The translations under genes were made by a program, and so were the position numbers. A model generated the notes under the pieces. That model did not search any database, had not been told where the DNA came from, and saw only the letters and a program-made list of their open reading frames with translations. From JAOZPE01 sp964601275 (lineage in GTDB: Bacteria; Krumholzibacteriota; Krumholzibacteriia; JAJRXK01): a DNA stretch of 64,000 nucleotides. Where the stretch lies: NCBI GenBank assembly GCA_964601275.1, contig CAZRMV010000007.1, positions 1 through 64,000 on the forward strand. The letters are read 5' to 3'. Positions 51,523-63,955 of this stretch are shown here, in pieces (position 1 is the first letter of the stretch; each line of letters starts with the position of its first letter).

Positions 51523-52677
51523 ATGGACACACCCCGGCAATGGATCGAAGCACTGGATGGAGAGGCTCTCGCGGCCCTGGAGGGTCGCAGTCTCTTTCTC
51601 ACCCGTGAGTGGTCCCAGCCACAGCTTGCCACCCTGCTGGAATTGGCGGCGGCTTTCCACCGGCTGGATCGGGCGCGGGTGCATGCTCCGCTCTTTCCCC
51701 ATGAACTTTTCCTCGCGCTCTTCTTCGACGCTTCCACCCGGACCCGCTCGGCCTGGGCCGGCGCAGCGGCTCGTCTCGGGGCGCATCCGGTCGTGCTGGA
51801 CGGTTCGAGCACCCAGGTGGCGCACGGGGAGACCGCCGAGGAGACCGGGGAGATGCTGGGGATGAATGCCCACGCCCTGGGAATCCGCCACGATCTCATC
51901 CTGGGTGAGGGCAACACCTTCATGAAGTCGGCGCACAAGGGCATCGTCGAGTACCTCGACGCGCTCGGGGACGATCGGGTGGTTCCCATCGTCAATCTCC
52001 AGTGCGACATCGACCATCCCACCCAGACCCTCGCCGACCTGGCGTGGTTGCGCCAGCGCTTCCCCGAAGGCCTGAAGGGCAAGACCCTGGCGGTGAGTTG
52101 GGCCTATTCCCCTTCCTACGCCAAGCCGCTGTCGGTGCCCCAGGGGCTGATCACCCTGATGACCCGATGGGGGATGGATGTTCGTCTCGCCCATCCTCCC
52201 GGATACGACCTGATGCCGGAGACCCTCGATGCGGCCCGAAGCTTCGCCCAACAGCACGGGGGAAGCTTCACCCGGGTCAGCACCATGGATGAGGCCTTCG
52301 AAGGCGCCGACATCGTCTATCCCAAGAGTTGGGGTCCCATCGATCTCATGCTCGAACGCGTCGAGGCGAATCGCGCGAAGGATCTCGGGGCGATGGATGC
52401 GATCGAGAAGAAGGCCCTGCAGCGCAACCAGGCTTTCCAGGACTGGATCTGCGACGAGCGGAGGATGGGACTGACCCGCGACGCGTTGTACATGCATTGC
52501 CTGCCCGCGGACATCGGGGCGGAAGTGAGTCCAGGAGTCATGGAGCGGGCGCGGATGGACGTGGCGCAGGAAGCGAACCAGAAGGTCTACGTGATCATGG
52601 CTTTGCTCGCCGCGGCCAAGCAGACCAGATTGCGCGATCGCCTGCTGGAACTCCTCGAGAAAGGGAGCAGATCGTGA
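51523..52677 (+). CDS. ygeW: YgeW-like knotted carbamoyltransferase
   Basis: 384 aa. A transcarbamylase of the YgeW group. The carbamoyl-phosphate site is intact (FFDASTRTRSAW, STRTR at 71-75), then MKSAHKGIVEYLDALGD, the HPTQTLADL motif, the carboxylate-side loop ISWxYSPSYAKPLSVPQG and MHCLPADIGAEV. Family members replace the ornithine or aspartate site; YgeW substrate has been linked to ureide intermediates of urate breakdown but is not certain. GGAGGAGATC precedes the ATG. The downstream ygeY starts at GTGA inside the stop, so both are co-translated. Confidence 0.9.
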   Translation: MDTPRQWIEALDGEALAALEGRSLFLTREWSQPQLATLLELAAAFHRLDRARVHAPLFPHELFLALFFDASTRTRSAWAGAAARLGAHPVVLDGSSTQVAHGETAEETGEMLGMNAHALGIRHDLILGEGNTFMKSAHKGIVEYLDALGDDRVVPIVNLQCDIDHPTQTLADLAWLRQRFPEGLKGKTLAVSWAYSPSYAKPLSVPQGLITLMTRWGMDVRLAHPPGYDLMPETLDAARSFAQQHGGSFTRVSTMDEAFEGADIVYPKSWGPIDLMLERVEANRAKDLGAMDAIEKKALQRNQAFQDWICDERRMGLTRDALYMHCLPADIGAEVSPGVMERARMDVAQEANQKVYVIMALLAAAKQTRLRDRLLELLEKGSRS

Positions 52678-54305
52678 CCTGGCCCGCCGAACCGGTTCCC
52701 GACCCGAAACCGTCCGCCAACGAGAACCCCGGCCCGCTCCATCTCTCCGATCTGGACCGCCGGATCCGGGAACTGGCGGTGCGCGACCGTCCGCTCGCGA
52801 TGGAACTCCTGCGGGAAGCGGTGCGGATTCCCGCCGACTTCGTCGATCGCCCAGTCGAAGACGGAGGCGATCCCCTCTGCGGACTTTCCAACCACGAGGG
52901 GCCGCGCCTGGACTACCTGCGCCGGCGCATCGTCGAACTCAGAGCGGTGGCTTCGCCCGAGGACGTGGGCTTCGACGCCTTCGGCAACCTGGTCTGGAAG
53001 GTGGAAGACCCTGAAGACGGCGTCCCCCCCGCGGAGAAGACGGTGGTGTGGATGGACGGCCACACCGACACCGTGGCCGCGTTGCGTCCCCGTTGGAGGG
53101 AAGCCATCGGAGGCATCGACTGCTACGAGGGAATCGTCGAGCCGGAGAAGATCGACGAGGGATTCCTGCGCGCCGAGCTGGGCTGGCTTCCGCCGCGGGA
53201 GGATTGGAAGCACCTGGTGTGGGGACGCGGCAGCGCCGACCAGCTCGGCGGGGTGGTGGCCCAGATCATCGCCACCCGGATCCTGCTGGAGTTGAAGGAC
53301 GAGGGAGCGTTGCGGGGAGTGATCGTCCGTTCCATCGGCAGCGTGGCCGAGGAGGACAACGACGGGGGCGGACCCATGCACATCTTCCGCCACGAACTGC
53401 CGGGCGCTCCGGTCGAAGAGGTCCCCGATGTCGTGCTCCTCACCGAGGGCACCGGAGACAGCAGTCTGGGCGCGACCGGCATCTACCGGGGACAGCGCGG
53501 CCGCATGCAGATCGAGGTGGAGGTGGTGGGGCGCAGTTGCCACGGGTCGATGCCGTGGGAGGGGCTCAATCCCCTGGAGTTCGGGGCGACCATCCTGGCC
53601 GAGGCCACCGCGCAGGCCGCGTCGGGGGAGGGCTTCGGCCGTAACGATTTCCTCGGATCGGGCACGCGAACCGCCAGTTGGGCGCAGCTCGACACTCCCA
53701 GTGATTGCGCGGTTCCCGACCGCTTCGTCTTCCGCTTCGACCGGCGGCTCACCGCGGGGGAGGATCCCGGGGAAGCCTTGGCCGCGATCGAGGGTCTTCC
53801 GGCGGTCGCCGCGGCGAGGGCGGCGGGCCTGAAGGTGGAGATCCGCGCTCCCCGTTATACCCAGCCCACCTGGAAGGGGACGCGGCCGGACAATCCGCAG
53901 ATCTACCCGGGGTGGGTTACCCCCGAGGACCATCCCGCCATCGAGTCCGCGGTCGAGAGTTACCGCCGCGTGGTCACTCCCTGGCTGGAAGAACCCGAGA
54001 GCGTGAAGAGCGGTCTGTGTCGTCCCGCCCCGCGCGTGGCCCGCTGGATCTTCTCCACCGACGGGGTGGGGATGGTGGTCGAGGCCGAGAGCTGTGGAAT
54101 CGCCGGGCTGAAGGAGAAGCGCTGGGTCCGGGAGGGCCGCTTCGTCCATCCCCCGATGCTGGGGATCGGGCCGGGAATCGAGCAGAACACCCACAAGATC
54201 GGCGAGTGCGTCGACGCGCGGGAATTCGACGTGGTGGTGGCGGTGCTGGCGCGCTTTCCCAGCCTCTACCGGGAGAGGACCGGCGGACCCGAACGCTGCA
54301 GCTAG
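52674..54305 (+). CDS. ygeY: YgeY-like M20-family hydrolase
   Basis: 543 aa, clearly longer than the ~400 aa usual for YgeY. The metal site is of M20/ArgE type: VWMDGHTDTVAAL (H130, D132), WGRGSADQLGGVVAQ, the EE pair GSVAEEDNDGG, and a late HxxGEC (NTHKIGECVDA). In E. coli the gene lies with ygeW and ssnA and is annotated as a putative selenium-metabolism hydrolase; recent studies link it to ureide deamidation/de-carbamoylation in anaerobic purine degradation. Extra length comes from an N-terminal ~50 residues and a ~60-residue insert around residues 380-450 (TPRYTQPTWK region). GTG start overlaps ygeW stop. Its 3-prime end overlaps the convergent PLP gene by 4 bases. Confidence 0.87.
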   Translation: MTWPAEPVPDPKPSANENPGPLHLSDLDRRIRELAVRDRPLAMELLREAVRIPADFVDRPVEDGGDPLCGLSNHEGPRLDYLRRRIVELRAVASPEDVGFDAFGNLVWKVEDPEDGVPPAEKTVVWMDGHTDTVAALRPRWREAIGGIDCYEGIVEPEKIDEGFLRAELGWLPPREDWKHLVWGRGSADQLGGVVAQIIATRILLELKDEGALRGVIVRSIGSVAEEDNDGGGPMHIFRHELPGAPVEEVPDVVLLTEGTGDSSLGATGIYRGQRGRMQIEVEVVGRSCHGSMPWEGLNPLEFGATILAEATAQAASGEGFGRNDFLGSGTRTASWAQLDTPSDCAVPDRFVFRFDRRLTAGEDPGEALAAIEGLPAVAAARAAGLKVEIRAPRYTQPTWKGTRPDNPQIYPGWVTPEDHPAIESAVESYRRVVTPWLEEPESVKSGLCRPAPRVARWIFSTDGVGMVVEAESCGIAGLKEKRWVREGRFVHPPMLGIGPGIEQNTHKIGECVDAREFDVVVAVLARFPSLYRERTGGPERCS

Positions 54306-55753
54306 TCGCGGGCGATGCCGGTGAACAGCAGGGCCACGCTCTCGGGCGCTTCCACCACTCCCTGCTCCTGCAGGGTGAGCCAACCGGCCAACCCCGCGCT
54401 GCCAGTGGCGCTGACCGGGATCGCGGTTTCTTCCCGGGCCAGGTCGCGGGCCCGCCGCAAGGTGTCCTCGTCGGTCACCACCGGGATCCCTCCGCTGAGC
54501 ACCATCGCAAAGAGCAGTGCCCGCCAGTCGTAGGTCTCGTCGTCGAGGATCCCGGTGGCCACCGAGCGGGGAGCGATTTCCCAGGGCCACATGAATTCCT
54601 CGGGGGCAGTGGCGGCCCGCGCGAGTTCTTCGAGCACGACCGGTCGCATCTCCTCTGCGGCCATCCACCGGGCCGCTTGCGCGTCGTCCTCGATGGCCGA
54701 ACCCGGATCCCGTCCCTCCCGGGCGAGCAGGCGGCGGACGAAGATCTCCCAGGCACGCCGCAGGGGCCATCCGCCCCGGGTCTGCACCGTGTGCAGCCGG
54801 GGCCACTCGACCCGGGCGTCTCCAGGGGGATGGGTGCAGGGCAAGGCCTCCATGAGCGACTGGAACACGCTGCTGCCCAGCGCTCCGCCTCCCACCTGCA
54901 CCACGACGTGGCGGGGAAAGGTTGCGGCGCTCGCCTCCGCGCGCAGGGTCTGGGCCATCTCGTAGCCGAGGGTCAACCCGCCCTCGAGGGTCATCCCGTT
55001 GTCCGGCCCCTGGCAACCGAAGGGCAGAGCGCCCCGTTCGACTTCCCGGTGGAAGGCGCGGACTGTGGGATCTCCCGCCGCCTTGTCTTCTCGCGGGCAG
55101 ATCTGGACCTGCGCTCCCAGTTCCTGGATCCGCCGCACCACCGCCGGGTCGGCCTCTTCGGGCACGAAGACCCGGAGCTCATGTCCCATCGCCGCCGCCA
55201 CCACCGCCGCGGCCAACGCCGCGTTGCCGCACGAGGCGATGGCCAGAGGAGGCGGGTGGTCGCGAGGGAAGAGGCCGAGGCTCTGCAGGGTCTCGATCCA
55301 CACCGCGATGCCCATCAGGTGCCGGGCCTTGTGCGAGCCGGCCACTCCGCCGGTCTCGTCCTTGATCCAATGACGGGACGCGGCCTGCGGCCAGCCTTCG
55401 TGCCGTCGGAAGGGCGTGACCGAGAAACCCTTGCCGTCCACCCGGGTCACCCGGCGGTCCAGCTCGAGGACCAGCTCCACGTAGCGGGAATCGTCCATCC
55501 CGTGGGCCCGGGCGAAGTGCCAACTGTGGAAGGCCTTGCGAAAGCGCACGAAGGGGTTCGGATGATCGTCCGCCAACGCCTCCTCCAACCACCGGTTCGC
55601 TGCCGGCGCGATCAGCTCGTCCGCCCAGGTACGGGCCAGGACGTGATCGCCTCCCTCGCCGCGGCGGCGGCATCGGAAGGGCAGAAGCTCGTCTGCCGGG
55701 GCCGTCCAACCGCATCCGGTGCAGCGGTAGAGGGTGGCAAGCGGGGTGGTCAC
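54302..55753 (-). CDS. threonine-synthase-like fold-type II PLP enzyme with N-terminal zinc-ribbon
   Basis: 483 aa. An N-terminal zinc-ribbon-like stretch (YRCTGCGWTAPADELLPFRC) precedes a tryptophan-synthase-beta/threonine-synthase fold. The likely PLP lysine is K142 in KDETGGVAGSHKARH; the phosphate cup is IASCGNAALAAAVVAA, then VVQVGGGALGSS and the C-terminal VSATGSAGLAG. Enzymes of this fold include threonine synthase, threonine/diaminopropionate ammonia-lyases and O-phosphoserine-dependent lyases. No haem, ACT or CBS domain is present. Beside YgeW/YgeY, a 2,3-diaminopropionate or ureide lyase role like YgeX is a plausible guess, but the sequence is not YgeX-like. Tail-to-tail overlap with ygeY. 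Confidence 0.7.
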   Translation of the reverse strand: MTTPLATLYRCTGCGWTAPADELLPFRCRRRGEGGDHVLARTWADELIAPAANRWLEEALADDHPNPFVRFRKAFHSWHFARAHGMDDSRYVELVLELDRRVTRVDGKGFSVTPFRRHEGWPQAASRHWIKDETGGVAGSHKARHLMGIAVWIETLQSLGLFPRDHPPPLAIASCGNAALAAAVVAAAMGHELRVFVPEEADPAVVRRIQELGAQVQICPREDKAAGDPTVRAFHREVERGALPFGCQGPDNGMTLEGGLTLGYEMAQTLRAEASAATFPRHVVVQVGGGALGSSVFQSLMEALPCTHPPGDARVEWPRLHTVQTRGGWPLRRAWEIFVRRLLAREGRDPGSAIEDDAQAARWMAAEEMRPVVLEELARAATAPEEFMWPWEIAPRSVATGILDDETYDWRALLFAMVLSGGIPVVTDEDTLRRARDLAREETAIPVSATGSAGLAGWLTLQEQGVVEAPESVALLFTGIARD

Positions 55754-55796
55754 CGGCGCGCTTCCTTTCCCGCGATCTCGCGGTAGGGAGTGGGCC

Positions 55797-57296
<1,500 letters not shown>

Positions 57297-57352
57297 ACGG
57301 GCTCCTTCTCTGCTCGGCCGGTGAAGCCGTCGACCGCGGGAATCGGTGGAGA

Positions 57353-58380
<1,028 letters not shown>

Positions 58381-58384
<4 letters not shown>

Positions 58385-61014
58385 GCCCGGACCTTCCGGG
58401 GACGGATCCTTCCCACTCTCAGCGCGGAAAAGGCCGGCGAGTCCTTCATCGGCAGCGTGGTTCGGTGGATCCCGTCGTACGCCGCCAGCGCTCCCGCGAC
58501 CGCCGCCGCCGTCGGCACCAATCCGATCTCGCCCACTCCCTTCGCCCCGAAAGGTCCTTCGGGTTCGGGGTCCTCGATCAGGAGCACTTCGACCTCGGGC
58601 ATCTCGGTGCTGCGCAGCACCCCGAGTTCCCGCAGTTTGTCGGTGGCGGGCCAGCCGCCGGGGCACGGCAATTCCTCGCTGAGCGCATAGCCCAACCCCA
58701 TGTGCACCGCTCCCTCGATCTGGCCCTCGCACAGGCGGGGGTTGATCGCCCGGCCCACGTCGTGGGCCGCGACCACCTTCTCCAATCTTCCGGCCTCGTC
58801 GAGGAGGACCACCTGGGTGGCGAAACCGTAGGCGGTGTGGGTCTTCACCTTCTCCACCTTCTGCTCGGGAGAGGTGGTGTCGTCGATGCGGGTCTCGCCC
58901 ACGTACACCGTTCCCTTCAGGTCCTGCAGGGTGCGGCCCGCGTCGAGGTCGGCGCGCAGTTTCCTTGCCGCGTCGATCACCGCCCGGCCTCCCAGGAGCG
59001 TTCCCCGGCTGCCGGTGGTCTGGCCGACGCTCATCTCGTGCTCGGTGGAGACCTTGGCGTTGAAGAGGGAGGCGGGAAGACCGGTGACCTCGACCGCGAA
59101 CTGGATGAGGACGGTGAGCAGCCCCTGACCCATCTCGGTGAATCCGTTGAACACGGTGATGGTTCCGTCGTCCTCCACCACCAGGCGGGACTTGCCCCAC
59201 TCCAGCGCTCCGTTGCCGATGCCGCTGTTCTTGATCCCGCAGGCGATCCCCACCGCTTGCCCGCGTTCCTTGGCCCGGTCATAGACCTCCTTGACCGCGT
59301 CGAGGGTCTGGATCAGGCCCACCGACTTCTCCAGGATCTGGCCGGTCGAAGTCGAGTCGCCCACTTGCAATGCGTTGCGGCGGCGGATTTCCCAGCCGTC
59401 CAGACCGCACTTCTCTGCCAACAGATCCACGCATCCTTCCATGGCGAAGTGCGCCTGGTTGGCTCCGAAGCCGCGCATCGCGCCGCACGGGGGATTGTTG
59501 GTGGTCACCGCGTCGGCGATGACGTCGACATGGGGGACCCGGTAGGCGCCGCAGGAATGACCTGCCGCCCGCTCGAGCACCTTGGCCCCGACCGAGGCGT
59601 AGGCGCCGGTGTCGCCCACCATCCGTGCGCGCACCGCGGTCAGATGGCCCTCTTCATCGCATCCCACTTCGTAGTCCATGACGATGGGGTGACGCTTGGG
59701 ATGGATCCGCACGCTCTCGCTGCGGTTCAGGGTGATCTTGGCCGGGCGCCGGGTGAGGTGGGTGATGAGGGCGGTCTGGGCCTGGATCGACATGTCCTCC
59801 TTGCCGCCGAACGCGCCGCCATTGGGGGCGAGCTCCGCCTGCACCTTCTCCTCGGGCAGGCCCAGGAAGGCCGCGACCTGCCGCCGGTCATCGAAGATGC
59901 CCTGCCCCTGGGTGAAGAAACGCAGTCCTCCGTTCTCGAGGGGCTCGGCCAGGCACGATTCGGGTTCCAGGTAGAGGTGTTCGACCCGCTGGGTGATCCA
60001 ACGTCCGCTGACCCGGTGGGCCGATTCGGCCAGGGCGCGATCGCAATCACCCCGCTGGATGACCGTCCGGCTGAGCAGGTTCGCATGGGTCGGGTTCACC
60101 TGGGGAGCGCCGGGGGCGAGGGCGGCCTCAGGATCGAGAACCGGTTCGAGCACCTCGTAATCGACCCGCACCATTGCCGCGGCGGCGCGGGCCTGGGCCT
60201 CGCTCTCGGCCGCCACCACCGCGACGATGTCGCCCACGCAGCGCACTTCCTCGCCGACCGCGACCAGGCCCGGCCAGTCGTTCAGGATCAATCCGTACCA
60301 CCGGTCGCCGGGAACGTCGGTCGCGGTGAAGATCCGCACCACCCCCGGCGCCTTCATCGCCGCGCTGGTATCGATGGAGACAAGCCGCGCCCGGGGATGT
60401 TCGCTCAGGACCAGCGCGCCGTGGAGCATGCCGGGCCGGGACATGTCGTCCACGTAGGGGTGGGTGCCCAGCACCAGCTCCGGTGCGTGCCAGCGGTCCA
60501 GCGACCGGCCCACCCGCCCGTCCTCTTCGGGAGCCGGCAACGCTTCGTCTCCGCGCAGCACCCTCGAGACCATCTCCACCGCGTCGAAGATCTTCAGGTA
60601 GCCGGTGCAACGGCAGAGATGTCCATCGAGCGCGCGGGCGATCTCCCCTCGATCGGGCTCGGGATTGCGCTGCAGGAGCCAGTGGGTGCGCAGGGCGATC
60701 CCGGGAATGCAGAAGCCGCACTGGAGTCCGGCGGCCGCGGTGAAGCAGCGCGCGATGATCCGCCGTTCCTCCTCATCGACGCCCTCGAGGGTGAGGATCT
60801 CCCTGCCGTCGGCCTTCTCGACCGGCACCGCGCAACTGGTCTTGGCCTTGCCGTCGATGAGCACCAGGCAGGCGCCGCACTGTCCCTGGGGAGAGCATCC
60901 ATTCTTGGTGGAACGGATCCCGAAGCGCTCCCGGAGGGCCTCCAGGAGCGATTCGCCGGGACGGGGGGTGAATTCCCTCGGCTGGCCGTTGAGGACGAAG
61001 CGGATCGAGAACAT
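58381..61014 (-). CDS. xdhD: XdhD-like molybdenum hydroxylase (2Fe-2S fused to Mo-binding domains)
   Basis: 877 aa. The N-terminal ~160 residues hold two [2Fe-2S] clusters: plant-type C40/C46/C49...C61 and C99/C102...C134/C136 (QCGFC...CRCTGY). The remainder is the Mo-cofactor part: GGAFGGKED, RGFGANQAHFAMEG, GQTTGSRGTLLGG and, near the C-terminus, the catalytic-glutamate loop PFGAKGVGEIGL. This two-domain Fe-S plus Mo layout, lacking FAD, is that of E. coli XdhD, one of the putative selenium-dependent (labile Se) molybdenum hydroxylases acting on purines. No in-frame UGA is involved. It starts at the ATG 61012-61014, is downstream of a candidate promoter, and overlaps the ssnA-like start by GTGA. 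Substrate (xanthine, hypoxanthine or another azaheterocycle) is inferred. Confidence 0.9.
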
Positions 61015-61130
61015 GGCGTCGGCTCCCGGGATCTGGTCGGGAAAAGGGAACGATGGAACGATGGATCGCGCGCCACGGGTCCGCAACGGGTTCTCTCCGG
61101 CGCGGGGGAGAGATTCCCGGGGTGGACTCC

Positions 61131-61159
61131 ATAGTAGACCGCCGGAAGGGACGCGTCGA
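61131..61159 (-). promoter_or_regulatory. candidate sigma-70 promoter of the xdhD-ssnA operon
   Basis: On the minus strand TCGACG (61159-61154), an exact 17-base spacer and TACTAT (61136-61131) lie ~117 bases before the xdhD start. It gives a ~110-base leader in which I recognise no riboswitch. Confidence 0.35.
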
Positions 61160-61257
61160 GCCCCACCGCTGGGCCACGCCTCCCGGTGCCTCGCTTTACG
61201 GGGTGGGCGCGGTGGGTTAGGTTCTCACCCCCCTGTCCGGTGGAAGGAAAAGGCGAC

Positions 61258-62451
61258 GTGAAGACCAACCACACCATCCGGGTCCTCGAGCCGGGCGAGG
61301 TGCTCGATCTCATCGAGCAACCCTATCCGTTCCTGAGGGTGCGGTCGGCCACCGATGCTTTGCCCAGCGGCCTGGCCCTGGCCATGGTCCCCGCCCTGGT
61401 CGACTGGAACCGATCACAGCTTCAGGGGAAGGACGACGACTTCTACCTCGTCCACAACCTGAACTTCGGGGGGAATCCCGCCGGCGGATACAACATGCTG
61501 GTCACCGCGAAGGTTCCCCGTCACGGTGTCGTGAGGGCCGAATGGGTGTCCACCCTGTTGCGCATCTTCAAGAAGGACACTCCGGGGGGCCACGGACAAT
61601 TGCGGCTGATCTTCGATCCGGATCGGCGTCCTGTCGTGTTGAACCGGGACGGCACTCCCTTCACCAACCGTCCCCACCTCGATGACCTCGTGTTCAGCTT
61701 CGAGGCCTGGCGTCCGCCCGCGGCGCACTTCGACCCCCTGGCGGGACTCGACCCGAAGGCCTATGCGCTGACCATGCGGTGTTACGCCGCGCCGCAGCGC
61801 TTCCTGGAGGATTCCCTGCGCAATCTCTCCTGGCACTGTTATCCCCTGGCGCTTCCGCCGGTCGAGGAAGCGTACGACGAATTGCTGTATACCTGCCTGA
61901 CCATGGGAGACAGCCTGGCGCGTCACACCTTCCGCAAGCTGCTGGAGGATCCGGGCCGATTCTTCGACCGCGATCCCCAGGACTATCCCGATCCGCTTCC
62001 CGAACAGATCGAGAAGCTGCGGGAGATGCTTCTCGACACCTCCGTTCCCGAGGATCCGATCGCGCAGATCATGGGGGGCGACATCAGTTACCACCTGTTG
62101 CTGCGGTCGTGCATCACCATGGCGCTCACCGCGATCGACGCCTGCAGCAGCCGCATCCACCAGCGTCACCCGCAACTCGGCGAATATCGACCCCTGCGGG
62201 TCACCCCGAAGGAGATCCCCTCCTGGGCCATCAGCCTCGCCCATTCCAACCGTCGCAACATGCTGATGCGCCTTCCCGGAACGATCTACTGGCTGATCCG
62301 CAACCAGGACGTGCTGCCCGACCGGGCCCACCAGATCCTCCTCGAGGGCGGACTCCTGCAGCTCGACGAACAGGGTCAGCCGGTCAAGAAGGTCTACCAC
62401 ATCTCCGAAGAGACTCCCTACGGACGCCTGCTGGACAACTTGATGCAGTAG
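61258..62451 (+). CDS. conserved-looking protein of unknown function inside the purine cluster
   Basis: 397 aa, no signal peptide and no transmembrane segment. It starts with a GTG at 61258 behind GGAAGGAAAAGG. The N-terminus is VKTNHTIRVLEPGEVLDLIE; later NFGGNPAGGYNMLVTAKVPR, ALVDWNRSQLQGKDDDFYLV, MRCYAAPQRFLEDSLRNLSW and RRNMLMRLPGTIYWLIRNQD. I recognise no domain. The sequence has codon usage and amino-acid composition like its neighbours and looks protein-like over its whole length. It lies alone on the plus strand between the two minus-strand molybdenum-hydroxylase genes and may be regulatory or accessory to them. A weak promoter-like TTTACG-17-TAGGTT precedes it. Confidence 0.75.
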   Translation: MKTNHTIRVLEPGEVLDLIEQPYPFLRVRSATDALPSGLALAMVPALVDWNRSQLQGKDDDFYLVHNLNFGGNPAGGYNMLVTAKVPRHGVVRAEWVSTLLRIFKKDTPGGHGQLRLIFDPDRRPVVLNRDGTPFTNRPHLDDLVFSFEAWRPPAAHFDPLAGLDPKAYALTMRCYAAPQRFLEDSLRNLSWHCYPLALPPVEEAYDELLYTCLTMGDSLARHTFRKLLEDPGRFFDRDPQDYPDPLPEQIEKLREMLLDTSVPEDPIAQIMGGDISYHLLLRSCITMALTAIDACSSRIHQRHPQLGEYRPLRVTPKEIPSWAISLAHSNRRNMLMRLPGTIYWLIRNQDVLPDRAHQILLEGGLLQLDEQGQPVKKVYHISEETPYGRLLDNLMQ

Positions 62452-62536
62452 CCGCGCGGCCGACGCGGGTCGAGCTGCCGGGTGAAGCCGCGTGGTCTCC
62501 GTGGGTCCTCAGCCTCGGCGGGTTCTCCGCCGCCGC

Positions 62537-63955
62537 TCAGGTTTGCTGCAGGATCCTCCGCACGACCCGGGACAGCGCCCAGCGGCGGTACCGCGCGGTG
62601 GACCGCACGTCATCGATGGGATCGATCTCGCCGTAGGCCGCCTCGGCCGCTTCCAACGCGGTCTCCCGGTTCACCGGGGCGCCCTCACACACCTTCTCCG
62701 CGGCGCGCAGGCGCACCGGAACCGGGGCCACGCTGCCCGCGGCGATTCGCACGTTCTTCCATCGATCTCCGTCGCGGTCGGCGGCGAAGGCCACCGCAAG
62801 CTTGGAGATGGCCTGGGCGCTGCGCGTGCCCACCTTGCGGAAGGCCTGGCGGGAAGGGGGAGCGGGCAGCAGCACCGCGGTGAGCAGCTCGCCCGGGCGG
62901 AGCGCGGTGCTGCGGTATCCGGTATGGAAGGAATCGTAGGGCAGGCGCCGCACGCCCTCCGGGCCGGCGATCTCCACCCAGGCGCGAAGGGCGAGCAGGA
63001 CCGGAAGGCTGTCCCCGGCCGGTGAGGCATTGACGATGTTGCCGCCGAGAGTGGCGAGGTTCTGGATCTGGGCTCCGCCGATCTGGGACGCGGCCTCGGC
63101 GAGGATGGGATATCGCCGGGTCACCCTCTCGTCGTCTTCGAGTTCACGGAAGGTCGTGGCGGCGCCGATGCGCAATCCCTTGCCGTGGTCCTCGATGCGC
63201 AATCCTTCCCTCTCGGCGCCGACACGCGATCCTTCCCCTTCGTTTCCCGCCACGCCAGGGCCCGGGGAGATTCCACGCAGTTCCTCGACGCGGGAAAGAT
63301 CGAGAACCGGTCCGGCTTCGAGGCGGTCGAGGAGAGGGCGCACCATCCAGTCGGTTCCTCCCGCGATCACCTCGGCTCCCGGATGTTCCCGCAGGAAGGC
63401 GAGGGCCTCGTCGAGGGTCAAGGCGGCGAGGAAGTTCGCCGTCGCAGTCGAAACCGCCTCGCCCGTGGCCTCGCCCTCGAGCCCCAGCGCGGCGCCGAGC
63501 AGGTTTCCCTCTTCGTCCTGCAACGCGCGTTCGATCGCCGCGTACCCGGTGCAACGGCAGATGTTCCCGGCCAGAGCCCGGGAGATCTCCGCCCGGGAAG
63601 GTCGTGGGTGCTCGTGCACGAGCCGCGCTCCCGCGAGCACGATGCCGGGAGTACAGGCTCCGCACTGGGTTCCTCCCTGCGCAGTGAACCGCTCGAGGTA
63701 GGCGCGGCCGGCCTCGGCTTGTGCCAGACCTTCCACCGTGACCACCCGGCACCCGTCGATCCGGGCCATGGGCAGCAGGCAGCTCAAGACTGTCTGGCCG
63801 TCGAGGAGGATGGTGCAGGCCCCGCATTCCCCCTCGCCGCACCCTTCCTTGGTTCCGGTCAGGCGGAAATCCCGACGCAAGAGGTCCAGGACGCGGTCGG
63901 TGGGTCGTCCCTCGGCCTCCACCAGCCGGCCGTTGAGCTGGAAGCGAACCTTCAT
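62537..63955 (-). CDS. molybdenum-hydroxylase small subunit: fused [2Fe-2S] and FAD domains
   Basis: 472 aa. Residues 1-~160 carry two [2Fe-2S] clusters (C39/C44/C47...C59; C98/C101...C133/C135, TQCGACTPG and NICRCTGY). Residues ~175-472 are the CO-dehydrogenase-type FAD domain (AEVIAGGTDWMVRPLL, IQNLATLGGNIVNASPAGDS). This is the XdhA/CoxM-plus-S fusion layout of bacterial xanthine dehydrogenases. It transfers electrons from a Mo subunit to NAD or another acceptor. A matching Mo subunit without Fe-S may lie beyond 64000; XdhD alongside already has its own Fe-S clusters. A variable insert of 9-residue repeats sits before the conserved LRIGAATTF. The start is the ATG 63953-63955. Confidence 0.87.
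   Translation of the reverse strand: MKVRFQLNGRLVEAEGRPTDRVLDLLRRDFRLTGTKEGCGEGECGACTILLDGQTVLSCLLPMARIDGCRVVTVEGLAQAEAGRAYLERFTAQGGTQCGACTPGIVLAGARLVHEHPRPSRAEISRALAGNICRCTGYAAIERALQDEEGNLLGAALGLEGEATGEAVSTATANFLAALTLDEALAFLREHPGAEVIAGGTDWMVRPLLDRLEAGPVLDLSRVEELRGISPGPGVAGNEGEGSRVGAEREGLRIEDHGKGLRIGAATTFRELEDDERVTRRYPILAEAASQIGGAQIQNLATLGGNIVNASPAGDSLPVLLALRAWVEIAGPEGVRRLPYDSFHTGYRSTALRPGELLTAVLLPAPPSRQAFRKVGTRSAQAISKLAVAFAADRDGDRWKNVRIAAGSVAPVPVRLRAAEKVCEGAPVNRETALEAAEAAYGEIDPIDDVRSTARYRRWALSRVVRRILQQT
63167..63232 (-). repeat. 27-base-period tandem repeat in the Fe-S/FAD subunit gene
   Basis: GATGCGCAATCC occurs at 63167-63178 and 63194-63205, with a 9-of-12 match at 63221-63232. On the protein it is three nine-residue units: GSRVGAERE, GLRIEDHGK and GLRIGAATT. 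The extra units precede the conserved FAD-domain strand. Confidence 0.75.

Noticed and set aside
58465..61134. 889-codon open frame antisense to xdhD
   Set aside because: Opposite strand has intact [2Fe-2S] and molybdopterin motifs; composition is unlike protein.
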